DNA from: Acidimicrobiales bacterium
GTDB lineage: Bacteria; Actinomycetota; Acidimicrobiia; Acidimicrobiales; Acidimicrobilacustridaceae
Reading direction: 5' to 3'
Assembly: GCA_025455885.1 (NCBI GenBank)
Contig: JALOLR010000015.1
Span: forward strand, 50,032-114,031
DNA length: 64,000 bases
Each line of letters opens with the position of its first letter. Position 1 is the stretch's first letter. Below the pieces are notes generated by a model. That model ran no database searches. It worked only from the letters and a program-made list of their open reading frames with translations, and was not told the DNA's origin. The position numbers and the translations under genes were made by a program. Shown in pieces: positions 16,321-24,491 of the stretch.

Positions 16321-16985
16321 GGCCGCATCCGGTACCCGATGCCCCGCACCGTCTCGATCGGGTCGTCGCGGCCCCCGCCCTGCAGCTTGCGCCGCAGCCG
16401 TCCCACGTAGACCTCGACGATGTTCGGGTCACCCGTGAAGTCCTCGCCCCACACGTTGTCGATGACCTGGGCCTTCGACACGGTGGTACCGCCGCGCGAC
16501 ATCAGGAAGGTCAGCACGTCCATCTCCCGCGCCGTGAGCTCGACCTCCGCCTCCCCGAACCAGCAGCGGTGGGTGGACGGGTCGACGCGCAGCGCCCCGA
16601 ACGTGAACGGGGCGCCGCCCTCCGATCGGGGCCGGCGCAGCAGCGCCTTCACACGGGCCACCAACACGATCATCGAGAACGGCTTCGTCAGGTAGTCGTC
16701 GGCGCCGGTCTCGAGGCCCTCGGCGATGTCGTACTCGCCGGTCTTGGCGGTGAGCATCAGGATCGGGGTCCAGATCCCCTCGGCGCGCAGGGCGGCACAG
16801 ACCCGGTAGCCGTTCATGCGCGGCACCATGATGTCGAGGACGACGAGGTCGTAGGAGCCCGAGAGCGCCGCCGACCAGCCGTCGAGGCCGTCCGCGGCGA
16901 CGTCCACGGCCAGGCCCTCGGCCTCGAGCGCGCGACGGACGCCGAGAGCGACGCCGGCGTCGTCCTCGACGACCAGGACCCTCAT
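16317..16985 (-). CDS. OmpR/PhoB-family response regulator
   Basis: A 222-residue two-domain regulator. The receiver domain has the acidic pocket EDD (7-9), phospho-acceptor Asp51 (VVLDIMVPRMNG), a conserved Thr (LMLTAK) and Lys (LTKPF). The C-terminal winged helix carries the transactivation loop and recognition segment NIVEVYVGRLRRKL and ends VRGIGYRMRP. I chose the ATG at 16985, right at the start of the receiver fold and preceded by a GGGGCGGA stretch. It heads a two-gene operon with the kinase. Direct repeats of CGTCAGG about 100 bp upstream are the likely binding site. Confidence 0.95.
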   Translation of the reverse strand: MRVLVVEDDAGVALGVRRALEAEGLAVDVAADGLDGWSAALSGSYDLVVLDIMVPRMNGYRVCAALRAEGIWTPILMLTAKTGEYDIAEGLETGADDYLTKPFSMIVLVARVKALLRRPRSEGGAPFTFGALRVDPSTHRCWFGEAEVELTAREMDVLTFLMSRGGTTVSKAQVIDNVWGEDFTGDPNIVEVYVGRLRRKLQGGGRDDPIETVRGIGYRMRP

Positions 16986-17068
16986 CGGCGGTCCGCCCCG
17001 GAGAGCGGCGACGCCGGAGCCGGTTGCATGGCGTCGAGTATCCCCGCGCCGACCCGGTCGGTGTCGGA

Positions 17069-17111
17069 CGCCCACCACCTCGTCGTCAGGCTGGCGTCAG
17101 GGTGGTGGGCG
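17069..17111. promoter_or_regulatory. Candidate response-regulator site between the two-component genes and a secreted protein
   Basis: CGTCAGG occurs at 17084-17090 and again at 17095-17101. The copies are 11 bp apart, one helical turn, which is how OmpR-family dimers bind. The pair lies inside a perfect 11-bp inverted repeat (CGCCCACCACC at 17069-17079, GGTGGTGGGCG at 17101-17111). It is in the divergent gap between the regulator gene (minus) and the secreted protein gene (plus), so it may control both. Binding is inferred. Confidence 0.6.
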
Positions 17112-17150
17112 ACGGTTCGGTCGTTCCCGACAGACCACGGAGGTCCCCCC

Positions 17151-17507
17151 ATGTCCCTTTCCAAGCCCCTCGTCGCCCTGGGTCTCGCCGGAGCCGTCGT
17201 CCTCGGCAGCGCCGGCCTCGCTGTCGCCCAGGAGCCCTCGGGCGACGGTGGCGCCACGTTCACCGTCGAGGTGCGCTGCGCCGACGCCCAGGTTCGGCTC
17301 GACCAGATGGAGGCCCGCCTCGTCACGGTCGACGAGCGCCTCGCTGCCGCCACCGTCCGTCGCGACGAGCTCGCCGCCGACGGCCGCGAGCGCATCGCCG
17401 ACGCCCTGACGGTGCGCATCGACGCCGTCAACGAGCGCCTGCCCGAGGCCCGGGCCCGGGTCGAGCGCCTCTCCGGCCTGCTCGCGGAGAAGTGCCCGGC
17501 GGCCTGA
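17151..17507 (+). CDS. Small secreted coiled-coil protein
   Basis: A 118-residue protein with a clear Sec signal (MSLSKPLVALGLAG ... GLAVAQ, cleavage near residue 26), an acidic Gly-rich spacer, and a highly charged Arg/Glu-rich helical region that should form a coiled coil. Two cysteines (VRCAD and EKCPA) sit at either end of the helical part and could form a disulfide that closes a helical hairpin. A GGAGG Shine-Dalgarno lies 7 nt before the ATG. It is divergent from the OmpR-type system and preceded by its putative site, so it may be an envelope-stress effector or a feedback inhibitor of the sensor, in the manner of Spy/CpxP. That role is inference. Confidence 0.7.
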   Translation: MSLSKPLVALGLAGAVVLGSAGLAVAQEPSGDGGATFTVEVRCADAQVRLDQMEARLVTVDERLAAATVRRDELAADGRERIADALTVRIDAVNERLPEARARVERLSGLLAEKCPAA

Positions 17508-17525
17508 TCGCCGGCGGGCCGCGCG

Positions 17526-17565
17526 GGACCCACGGTATCGAATTCATGTTCGATACCGTGGGTCC
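17526..17565. promoter_or_regulatory. LexA (SOS) box centred in a 17-bp inverted repeat upstream of dinB
   Basis: Bases 17526-17542 and 17549-17565 form a perfect 17-bp inverted repeat around a 6-nt centre, ending 2 nt before the dinB ATG. Its core TCGAATTCATGTTCGA (17538-17553) matches 11 of 12 fixed positions of the actinobacterial SOS box TCGAAC-N4-GTTCGA. A TACCGT -10-like hexamer follows directly (17554-17559), 8 nt from the ATG; its mirror copy lies on the other strand. No Shine-Dalgarno is present, so dinB is probably near-leaderless and repressed by LexA. Confidence 0.8.
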
Positions 17566-17567
17566 TC

Positions 17568-18775
17568 ATGGCCCCTGACGCCACGATCCTGCACGCCGAC
17601 CTCGACGCGTTCTACGCCTCGGTCGAGCAGCTCCTCGACCCGGCCCTCCGGGGCCGACCGGTGGCCGTCGGGGGTGGCGTCGTGCTGGCCGCCTCCTACG
17701 AGGCGAAGGCCTGGGGGGTGCAGGGTGGCATGCCCGGGTGGCGGGCCCGGCGGCTCTGTCCCGACCTCGTCGTCGTGGGGGGTCACTTCCCGGAGTACCG
17801 GCGCCTCGGTGACGCCGTCGTCGAGGTGCTGCGCAGCTACACGCCCGCCATCGAGCGCATCTCGATCGACGAGGCGTTCCTCGACGTGACCGGCTCGGTG
17901 CACCTCTTCGGCCCTCCGATCCGCATCGCCGAGGACATCCGACGGCGGGTGCGCACCGAGGTCGGCCTGCCCATCTCGGTGGGGGCGGCCACGACCAAGC
18001 ACCTGGCGAAGGTGGCGTCCCAGGTGGCCAAGCCCGACGGGACGGTGGTGGTGCCGGCAGGGCGCGAACGGGCCTTCCTCGACCCGCTGCCCGTCGGGCT
18101 GCTGTGGGGCGTCGGCCCGGTCACCCGCGAGCGGCTGGCGTCGCGGGGCATCGCCACCGTCGGGGATCTCGCCCGTCACGAACCCGGCGCCCTCGCACAC
18201 CTGCTCGGCACCGCCGCAGGAACCACGCTCCACGCGTTGGCCCACAACACCGACCCCCGGCGGGTGGAGGGCCGGCGTCGTGCCCGGTCGGTGGGTGCCC
18301 AGTCCGCCCTCGGTCGCCGCACCGCCACCGACGACCTGGTGCGCACCACGCTCGGCTTCCTCGCCGACCGGGTCGCCACGAGGCTGCGGGCCAAGGGCCT
18401 TGCGGGGCGCACGGTGACGGTTCGCGTCCGCTTCCCGGGACTGCGGTCGGTCACCCGCTCGCGCACCCTCGATCGGCCGATCGCCACGACCCGCACCGTC
18501 GCCGAGGTCGCCGGAGGGCTCGTGGCGTCGGCGCTCGGCGACGGCGCTCGCGAGATCACCCTCCTGGCCGTGTCGGTGTCGGGGCTCGCGCCCGAGACGG
18601 ACCGCCAGCTCGAGCTCCCTCTCGGCCTCGCCAGCGAGCGGCTCCGTCCCGGTTCGGCGTCGGGGGTGGCCCGCTCGCCCGGTTCGGGCGGGAGGCGCTC
18701 GGCTACGCCCGCGTCGCGTTGCGATCGCGGGTCGGTGTGCCCGACGCCTTCAGGGAGCTGGCCGAGGCCGAGTGA
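17568..18775 (+). CDS. dinB: DNA polymerase IV (Y-family), reading frame disrupted near the 3' end
   Basis: A translesion polymerase with catalytic acidic motifs HADLDAFYASVEQ near residue 9 and ISIDEAFLDV near residue 105. Thumb helix-hairpin-helix LLWGVGPVTRERLASRGI and a little-finger domain follow, ending in the beta-clamp peptide QLELPLGL. After ERLRPGSASGVAR (about 18670) the normal family ending, ARFGREALGYARVAL ... VPDAFRELAEAE, is present but in another frame, stopping at 18773-18775. About a dozen family-typical residues also seem missing at the join. In the original frame translation runs on without a stop into the redoxin gene. A small out-of-frame deletion or a sequencing error best explains this; polymerase and clamp-binding parts are intact. 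SOS-regulated. Confidence 0.85.
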
Positions 18776-18839
18776 GCCGGGAAGGTTTCGCGAGCTCGAC
18801 GGGTTCGACCAGTCGCGTCCACCTCCTGGGAGATCCGGA

Positions 18840-19145
18840 ATGCCCCAGCCCGAGCCCGTCCCGCAGTCCGCCGTCGATGCCTTCGACGATCTCGCCGCCG
18901 ACCGGGTGGTCGTGTTCTGGCGGCGAGGGTGCGGCTTCTGCATGATGCTGCGGCGGGGCCTCCGCAAGACCGGCGTGACCACCGTCGAGGTCGACATCTG
19001 GGAGGACCCGGCCGCGGCGGCCTACGTCCGTCGCCATGCCCGGGGCAACGAGACCGTCCCGACCGTCGCGGTGGGCGGCGAGGTGATGGTCAACCCCTCG
19101 GCTCAGCAGGTCGTGGCCGCGGCCCGGGTCGCGGGCGTCGGCTGA
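18840..19145 (+). CDS. Glutaredoxin-like / mycoredoxin-type thiol oxidoreductase
   Basis: A 101-residue thioredoxin-fold protein with active site CGFC (Cys31, Cys34), preceded by VVFWRRG. The cis-proline loop ETVPTVAVGG and closing helix NPSAQQVVAAAR complete the glutaredoxin pattern. In actinobacteria such proteins reduce mixed disulfides with mycothiol. I take the ATG at 18840, with GGGAG about 7 nt upstream, as the true start. The upstream open frame joins it in frame to dinB only because dinB has lost its own stop through the frameshift. Confidence 0.85.
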   Translation: MPQPEPVPQSAVDAFDDLAADRVVVFWRRGCGFCMMLRRGLRKTGVTTVEVDIWEDPAAAAYVRRHARGNETVPTVAVGGEVMVNPSAQQVVAAARVAGVG

Positions 19146-19215
19146 CGCCGCCGCACCACCCGCCCGGTCGACCGGGCACGCACCCGGCCCGGCGTGTGCC
19201 GCCGACGGTACGACG

Positions 19216-19221
19216 TAGGGT
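19216..19221 (+). promoter_or_regulatory. -10-like element for the VOC / LLM / SnoaL operon
   Basis: TAGGGT at 19216-19221 is identical to the -10 hexamers of znuA and zur. It lies about 90 nt before the first gene of a three-gene operon, whose ATG has a GGGGGAG Shine-Dalgarno. This makes it a leadered promoter. No clear operator is seen. Confidence 0.4.
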
Positions 19222-19311
19222 TCCGGGACGATCGCGAGGACCCGTCCGGCACCGCGCCGCGACCCACCCGACGGTGGACCAGGGTCCTCGCCCACCCCGG
19301 GGGAGACAACG

Positions 19312-19701
19312 ATGGCAACGAAGGTCGGTCAGTACTGCATCTGGGTGAGCGACCTCGAGCGCTCGGTCCGCTTCTACGAGGACATCATCGGGCTCAAGGT
19401 GCAGTCCCGCACCGAGATCCCCGGGGTGAACGAGGCCGTCCTCGCCGCGGACGACGGCGGCGGCCGCCTCCAGCTCGCCCACGCCTGGGAGGAGCCGAAG
19501 CCCGTCGAGCACGGCAACGCGCTCTGGAAGATCTACATGATCGTGGACGACGCGATGGGCGTCCACGACGCGGCCGTCGCCGCCGGCTTCACCTCGACGA
19601 TGGTCCCGGAGCGTCTCGAGCGCTGGCCGGTCATCGTCGGGTTCATCGAGGACCCCGACGGCTACAGCATCGAGCTCATGCAGTACGTGGACCCGGCATG
19701 A
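19312..19701 (+). CDS. VOC-family (glyoxalase/bleomycin resistance/dioxygenase) protein
   Basis: A 129-residue vicinal-oxygen-chelate protein made of two beta-alpha-beta-beta-beta modules. It opens QYCIWVSDLERSVRFYEDIIGLKV and ends FIEDPDGYSIELMQY, with the conserved C-terminal Glu (IELMQ) as one metal ligand. The usual first-module His ligand is not obvious (QYCIWV), so the metal site may differ. Its stop overlaps the ATG of the LLM oxidoreductase as ATGA. Family members are glyoxalases, dioxygenases or isomerases; the substrate here is unknown, but the operon suggests a small-molecule catabolic step. Confidence 0.8.
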   Translation: MATKVGQYCIWVSDLERSVRFYEDIIGLKVQSRTEIPGVNEAVLAADDGGGRLQLAHAWEEPKPVEHGNALWKIYMIVDDAMGVHDAAVAAGFTSTMVPERLERWPVIVGFIEDPDGYSIELMQYVDPA

Positions 19702-20675
19702 AGGTCTCCTGCGGCGTCGTGCCGTCGTTGGCCTGCGTCGAGCAGACCGTGCTGGCCGAGGAGCTCGGCTACGACCGGGCCTGGCTCTACGACTCCCCGG
19801 CGATCTACCTCGACATCTGGGCGTCGCTCGGCCGGATCGCCGAGCGGACCGAGCGGATCGGCCTCGGGACGGCGGTGCTCGTTCCGAGCCTCCGGTCGGT
19901 GATCGCCACCGCCTCGGCCATCGCCACGATCGAGGCCGCCGCGCCGGGTCGCCTGGCGTGCGCCTTCGGCACGGGGGCCACGGCCCGCTGGACGCTCGGC
20001 AAGGACGCTCTCACGTTGGCCGAGACCGGCGACTACCTCCGCCAGCTCCGCGGGCTGCTCGCCGGGGAGGTCGTGGAGGTCGACGGCGAGGCCGTCCAGA
20101 TGTGCCAGCTCCCGGCGTTCGGCCCGCCTCGGCCCGTCGAGGTGCCGCTGCTCCTCAGCGCGCTCGGTCCCAAGGGCCAGGCGCTCACCCGCGAGCTGGC
20201 CGACGGCATCATGACCGTCGGGTTCGGGATGGGGGGCTTCGACTGGAGCGCCCAGCTGGTGGTCGGCACCGTGCTCGAGCCGGGTGAGGCCCTCACCTCC
20301 GAGCGGGTGAAGGCCTCGGCCGGACCCTGGTACGCCATCCTCGCCCACGGGGCGTGGGAGTCGGGTCCCGAGAACGTCGACGTCTTCCCGGGCGGCGCCG
20401 AGTGGAGGGCGGCGCTCGAGGCCCTGCGCCCCGAGGGCGAGCGCCACCTCGCCGTCCACGAGGGCCACGCCACCACCGTCACCGACCTCGACCGCATCCT
20501 GGTCGACGCCGCCGGCGAGGGTGTCGTGGGCCTCGGCTGGGTGGCCGAACCCGAGGCGATGCGAGCCAAGATCGCCGAGGCCGAGGCCGCCGGCACCACC
20601 GAGATCATCTTCGCCCCCAGCGGTCCCGACGTGGAGCGGGAACTGCGGTCGTTCGCGGAGGTGGCCGGGCTGTGA
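19698..20675 (+). CDS. LLM-class (luciferase-like) F420- or flavin-dependent oxidoreductase
   Basis: A 325-residue TIM-barrel oxidoreductase of the bacterial luciferase family. Typical segments are AEELGYDRAWLYDSP, RIGLGTAVLVPSLRS, FGTGATARWTLG and the C-terminal helix AEAAGTTEIIFAPSG. In actinobacteria many of these use coenzyme F420, others FMN; the cofactor cannot be settled here. It is the middle gene of a tightly overlapped operon (VOC - LLM - SnoaL). Probably a hydride-transfer or monooxygenase step on an unknown substrate. Confidence 0.85.
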   Translation: MKVSCGVVPSLACVEQTVLAEELGYDRAWLYDSPAIYLDIWASLGRIAERTERIGLGTAVLVPSLRSVIATASAIATIEAAAPGRLACAFGTGATARWTLGKDALTLAETGDYLRQLRGLLAGEVVEVDGEAVQMCQLPAFGPPRPVEVPLLLSALGPKGQALTRELADGIMTVGFGMGGFDWSAQLVVGTVLEPGEALTSERVKASAGPWYAILAHGAWESGPENVDVFPGGAEWRAALEALRPEGERHLAVHEGHATTVTDLDRILVDAAGEGVVGLGWVAEPEAMRAKIAEAEAAGTTEIIFAPSGPDVERELRSFAEVAGL

Positions 20676-21103
20676 GCGACGTGGAGGCCAACAAGCTGGT
20701 CGTTCAACGGTTCTGGGACGCCCTCGCCGAACGCGACTGGGAGGGCATGAAGGCGCTGCTCACCGACGACGCGCACTACACCGACGTCGGCGTCCCCGGC
20801 CCCGGCGGCACCGGACCCGAGGGGGTCGTCGCCCGCGTCCGCATCGGGCTCGAGCCCCTCTCGGGCTACGAGCACCTGCCCGGCACCAACATGATCGCCG
20901 AGGGCGACCTGGTGATGACCGAGCACACCGAGCGCTGGATCTTCCACACCGGCGAGGTCATCGACCACTCCTTCGTGTCGGTCACCGAGCTGCGCGACGG
21001 CCGCATCGCCCGGTGGCACGACTACTCGAACATCCCCAACATCACCGACAACGCCCCGCAGTGGTGGCTGGAGCACATCATCAACGCCTCGACCTCGGGC
21101 TGA
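20672..21103 (+). CDS. SnoaL / limonene-epoxide-hydrolase-like NTF2-fold protein
   Basis: A 143-residue cone-shaped NTF2-fold protein. It has an N-terminal helix (VVQRFWDALAERDWEGMKALL), followed by LTDDAHYTDVGVP and the closing strand pair FVSVTELRDGRIARWHDYSN. The TER ... RDGRIARWHDY pattern resembles the Asp-Arg-Asp site of limonene-1,2-epoxide hydrolases, but this is by eye only. The GTG overlaps the LLM stop (GTGA). A hydrolase, isomerase or cyclase for the product of the upstream oxidoreductase is plausible. Confidence 0.75.
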   Translation: MSDVEANKLVVQRFWDALAERDWEGMKALLTDDAHYTDVGVPGPGGTGPEGVVARVRIGLEPLSGYEHLPGTNMIAEGDLVMTEHTERWIFHTGEVIDHSFVSVTELRDGRIARWHDYSNIPNITDNAPQWWLEHIINASTSG

Positions 21104-21143
21104 GGGCGCCGGGCGTCCGACCGGGCCACCCCGCTCGCCCGGC

Positions 21144-21617
21144 TCACACCCTGCCGGCCGCGATCGCGGCGAGCGCCGTGGTCACGGCGCCGGCCGGGGG
21201 CTCGGTCGCCGCCGAGGCGTAGGTCACCTGCACGTACCGGTCGCCGACCCTCATCCCCACGAGCGAGCCGTCAGGCGTCGCGAACGCCTCGTCCGCCCCT
21301 TCCACCTCGGCGTCGGAGGGCTCGGCGTCGCCGACCCGGATCGACTGGCGGTTCTCCTCGAACGAGCTCCCGTCGGTCCCGGTGAGGAACACCTGGACCA
21401 GCCCGCTCGGCGTGGCGGAGGTCCAACGGCACGCCGGTTCCGCCGGGTCCGCCGCCGGCTGCTGGGTCCACACGACGCCGGTGGCCTGCTCGAGGTCCGC
21501 GGTCGTCAGCACGGCGCACGGGTCGGAGCCCTGCTCCCCGGCGTCGTCGGAACCGGAGCACCCGGCGCCCACCAGCACCGTCACGGCCAACGTCGCCGCG
21601 ATCACCCACCTCGTCAC
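21144..21617 (-). CDS. DUF3558-like lipoprotein
   Basis: A 157-residue envelope lipoprotein with lipobox GAGC (Cys20) and an acidic linker. The domain begins DPCAVLTTADLEQATGV and contains ACRWTSATPSG, both hallmarks of actinobacterial DUF3558 lipoproteins; the two domain cysteines probably form a disulfide. The GTG start has a good Shine-Dalgarno (GGAAGGA). Function is unknown in the family. Single-gene unit, convergent with the NTF2-fold gene. Confidence 0.75.
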   Translation of the reverse strand: MTRWVIAATLAVTVLVGAGCSGSDDAGEQGSDPCAVLTTADLEQATGVVWTQQPAADPAEPACRWTSATPSGLVQVFLTGTDGSSFEENRQSIRVGDAEPSDAEVEGADEAFATPDGSLVGMRVGDRYVQVTYASAATEPPAGAVTTALAAIAAGRV

Positions 21618-21739
21618 AGGTCGTCCTTCCCTTCGTGCGGCCTCGTTCGTGGGCCGGAACCTAGAGACCGGAGGTGACCGGGAGGGGAACGGAGGGTGAC
21701 CAGTTCGATGATCGGGACCCTGCCGGTAGTGTCGACCCG

Positions 21740-23023
21740 GTGGGGGACGGTGAGCGATCGGGCGCGCAGCCCCGGCGGGCCGAATGGGTGCTGGCCGCCA
21801 ACCGGGGCGAGATCCCGTTCGTGGCCGAGGCCGCCGAGCGGCCGCTGCGCCGGGACGACCTCCTGGACGACGCCCGCGCCGGCCTGGGGCTCGACCGGGG
21901 TGCGGGCGTGGGGGCCCTCGACGGCGACGACGCCTTCCTCGAGCCGCTCGACGTCGTGCTCGACGCCCTCGAGACCGAAGCCGCGCTGTCGCCGGTGGGC
22001 CGGTGGATGACCCGGCGGTTCCTGGTGCGCCTGCTCACGGTCCGGTTCCAGCTCGTCGCCTACGTCGCCGCCGACCCCGGGGTGCGCGACGAGGTGATCA
22101 CCGCGCCCGTCGTCGTCACCGGTCCGCCTCGTTCGGGCACCACGGTCCTCTACGAGCTCCTGGCGCTCGACCCCGCCCTGCGGGCCCCCGAGGGGTGGGA
22201 GCTGCTGCGCCCGGTCCCGCCGCCCCGGGCCGATGCCTTCCCCGATCCGGGGCGCCTCGCCCTCGCCGACAGCGAGCTGCGGATGATGGGGTCGGTGGTG
22301 TCCGGCCTCGACGCCATCCACGTGTACGCCGGCAGGATGCCGAAGGAGTGCCTGTCGGCGATGTCGTTGGCGTTCCTCTCCGAGGAGTTCACCGCCCGCT
22401 ACCGGGTGCCCAGCTACGTCGAGCACCTCTTCGCGGCCGACTGGCGACCCGCCTACGAGATGCACCGCCTCGTCCTCCAGGTGCTGCAGCGCCGGATGCC
22501 CGGCACCCGGTGGGTGCTCAAGTCCCCGGTGCACCTCCACGCTCTCGACGCCCTCCTCGCTGTGTACCCCGACGCCCGGGTGGCCGTCACCCATCGCGAC
22601 CCGATGGCCGTGATCGGCTCGGTCACGAGCCTCGTGGCCAACCTGCGCTGGTCGTTCAGCGACCGTGTCGACCTCCCCGAGCTGGCCGCCTACCACGTCG
22701 ACCTCTACGGCCGGTCCCTCGATCGCCTCGTCGACGCACGTCGCTCGGGGGTGCTGCCCGCCGACCGGTCGGTCCACGGTCGCTACGAGGACTTCGCCAC
22801 GGACCCGCTCGCCACGGTCGTCGCGGTGCGCGCCGGGTTGGGCCTCGCCACCGGCCCCGACCTGGCGGAGGCCATGGCCGACCACCTGCGAGCCCGACCC
22901 CAGGGCGCCCACGGCGTGCACCGCTACGACCTCGACGGACTCGATCTCGACCTCGACGCCACCCGGGCCCGCTTCGCCCGCTACGAGGAGCACTTCGCGG
23001 TGGGGTCGGTCCATCCACGATGA
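21740..23023 (+). CDS. Sulfotransferase family protein
   Basis: A 427-residue PAPS-dependent sulfotransferase-type protein. The 5'-phosphosulfate loop is VVTGPPRSGTTVLYELL. The 3'-phosphate-binding region is WVLKSPVHLHALDALL followed by VAVTHRDPMAVIGS. The N-terminal ~110 residues are a helical extension common in actinobacterial members. I chose the GTG at 21740 because TAGTGT (21727-21732) lies 7 nt upstream, a leaderless arrangement. First gene of an overlapping sulfotransferase - thioesterase - SDR operon, suggesting modification of an acyl or steroid-like substrate. True sulfo-transfer activity is not proven for this subfamily. Confidence 0.8.
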   Translation: MGDGERSGAQPRRAEWVLAANRGEIPFVAEAAERPLRRDDLLDDARAGLGLDRGAGVGALDGDDAFLEPLDVVLDALETEAALSPVGRWMTRRFLVRLLTVRFQLVAYVAADPGVRDEVITAPVVVTGPPRSGTTVLYELLALDPALRAPEGWELLRPVPPPRADAFPDPGRLALADSELRMMGSVVSGLDAIHVYAGRMPKECLSAMSLAFLSEEFTARYRVPSYVEHLFAADWRPAYEMHRLVLQVLQRRMPGTRWVLKSPVHLHALDALLAVYPDARVAVTHRDPMAVIGSVTSLVANLRWSFSDRVDLPELAAYHVDLYGRSLDRLVDARRSGVLPADRSVHGRYEDFATDPLATVVAVRAGLGLATGPDLAEAMADHLRARPQGAHGVHRYDLDGLDLDLDATRARFARYEEHFAVGSVHPR

Positions 23024-23727
23024 GCACCCCCCCGCCCCGGCCGCCCTCGACGGCGGCGCTCGCCGCGGCCCTGGGTGACGCCCTTCCGCCGGCCGACGAG
23101 GTGCGCGCCGAGGAGCTCGACCTCGTGGCGCGGACGCGGGCGCTCGTCGAGGCCGTCGTCCTCACCGACGTCGCCCCTGAGGTGCGGGCCGAGGTGGCGG
23201 AGCGGATCGCCGAGGCGACGGCGATGCTGTCGACCCGCCGGCGCGCCGAGCCGTTGTACCTCGTGCGCCACGACGACGGTCGCCTCGAGAGCCTCCTACA
23301 GGCCGGGTCCGGCCGCCTGAACCCCCAGGCCCCACCGCTCGTCTGGATCGACCGCCCGACCGAACCGCCCGCCGGCGCCGAACCGGTCCCGGCCACCGTG
23401 CGGGCGCGCTGCACCTACACCGCCGCCCACGCCGGCTCCCCGGGGCGGGTCCACGGTGGTGTGCTGGCCCTCACCCTCGACGAGGTGCTGGGCAACGCGG
23501 TGACGGCCTCGGGCGCCTCGGGGCTCACCGTCGCGTTGTCGGTGCGCTTCCGCGGGCCGACGCCCGTCGACCGGCCGGTCGACATCGTCGCCCGCTTCGC
23601 CGGACGCGACGGCCGGAAGAGCCGGGCGACGGGTGAGGTGGTCGTCGACGGGGTGACCACCGTCGAGGCCGACGCCCTGTTCGTCGCCGTGGCCACCCCC
23701 ACGCTCGACGGCGAGGCGGCGTCGTGA
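23020..23727 (+). CDS. PaaI-type hotdog-fold thioesterase
   Basis: A 235-residue protein whose C-terminal ~130 residues form a hotdog domain with the signature GRVHGGVLALTLDEVLG; His and Asp in this region would act on acyl-CoA thioesters. The N-terminal ~100 residues are an Ala/Arg/Glu-rich helical extension not needed for the fold. The ATG overlaps the sulfotransferase stop (ATGA). It most likely releases or edits acyl-CoA intermediates of the same small pathway. Confidence 0.75.
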   Translation: MSTPPPRPPSTAALAAALGDALPPADEVRAEELDLVARTRALVEAVVLTDVAPEVRAEVAERIAEATAMLSTRRRAEPLYLVRHDDGRLESLLQAGSGRLNPQAPPLVWIDRPTEPPAGAEPVPATVRARCTYTAAHAGSPGRVHGGVLALTLDEVLGNAVTASGASGLTVALSVRFRGPTPVDRPVDIVARFAGRDGRKSRATGEVVVDGVTTVEADALFVAVATPTLDGEAAS

Positions 23728-24491
23728 CCGACGGCGTCGAGGGTCGGGTGGTGGTCGTCACCGGCGCGACCCGCGGCATCGGTCGGGGCCTCGCCCGTTA
23801 CCTCGGGGCGCACGGGGCGCGCCTCGTCGTCACGGGCCGCCGCGCCGACCGTCTCGACCGGCTCTCCGCCGAGCTCGACGACCTCGGCGTCGAGCACCTG
23901 GCCGACGTCCTCGACGTGGCCGACCGTGAGGGCGCGGTGGCGCTCGCCGCTCGGGCCGTGGAGCGCTTCGGTCGGATCGACGGGCTGGTGGCCAACGCCC
24001 AGACGTTCCGCTCGGTGATGCCGCTCGAGGAGGTCGCCCCGTCCGACATCGACCTGCTCTACGACACCGGACCGAAGGGCACGCTGTGGTCGATGCAGGC
24101 GGTCTTCCCCCACATGCGCGACCGGGGGTGGGGCCGGATCGTGACGATGGGATCGAACGGCGGCCTGCTCGGTGCCGCGGGGTACGGACCCTATGCGTCG
24201 TCGAAGGAGGCGATCCGGGGGCTCACCCGGGTGGCGGCCCGGGAATGGGGACGCCACGGCATCGTCGTGAACTGCGTCTGCCCGGTCTCGGCCGGACATC
24301 GGGCGCCTCCCGCCGACGACCCGGAGCGGGCGGCCATCTGGGCGGCCACGTTCGCCTCCCAGCCGATCGCGCGTGACGGCGACGCCGAGCTCGACATCGC
24401 CCCGGTCGTGGCCTTCCTGCTCTCCGACGCCAGCCGCTACGTGACGGGCCAGACCGTGATGGCCGACGGCGGGGCCATCATGTTGCACTGA
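23724..24491 (+). CDS. Short-chain dehydrogenase/reductase
   Basis: A 255-residue classical SDR. Cofactor motif TGATRGIG, NAQ in place of NNAG at the strand-4 motif, catalytic Ser in MGSNGG, and YxxxK as YASSK. The Arg after the first glycine motif (TGRRADR) favours NADP(H). The C-terminal GQTVMADGGAI closes the fold. The GTG overlaps the thioesterase stop (GTGA). Last gene of the three-gene operon. Substrate unknown. Confidence 0.88.
   Translation: MTDGVEGRVVVVTGATRGIGRGLARYLGAHGARLVVTGRRADRLDRLSAELDDLGVEHLADVLDVADREGAVALAARAVERFGRIDGLVANAQTFRSVMPLEEVAPSDIDLLYDTGPKGTLWSMQAVFPHMRDRGWGRIVTMGSNGGLLGAAGYGPYASSKEAIRGLTRVAAREWGRHGIVVNCVCPVSAGHRAPPADDPERAAIWAATFASQPIARDGDAELDIAPVVAFLLSDASRYVTGQTVMADGGAIMLH

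Noticed and set aside
17526..17565. Rho-independent terminator of the secreted protein gene
   Set aside because: The stem is long enough, but there is no T-run, the centre matches a LexA box, and it ends 2 nt before dinB.
17568..19145. A natural DNA polymerase IV - redoxin fusion protein
   Set aside because: The usual polymerase ending exists in another frame with its own stop, and the redoxin has its own Shine-Dalgarno and ATG. The open frame between them is best explained by a frame break.
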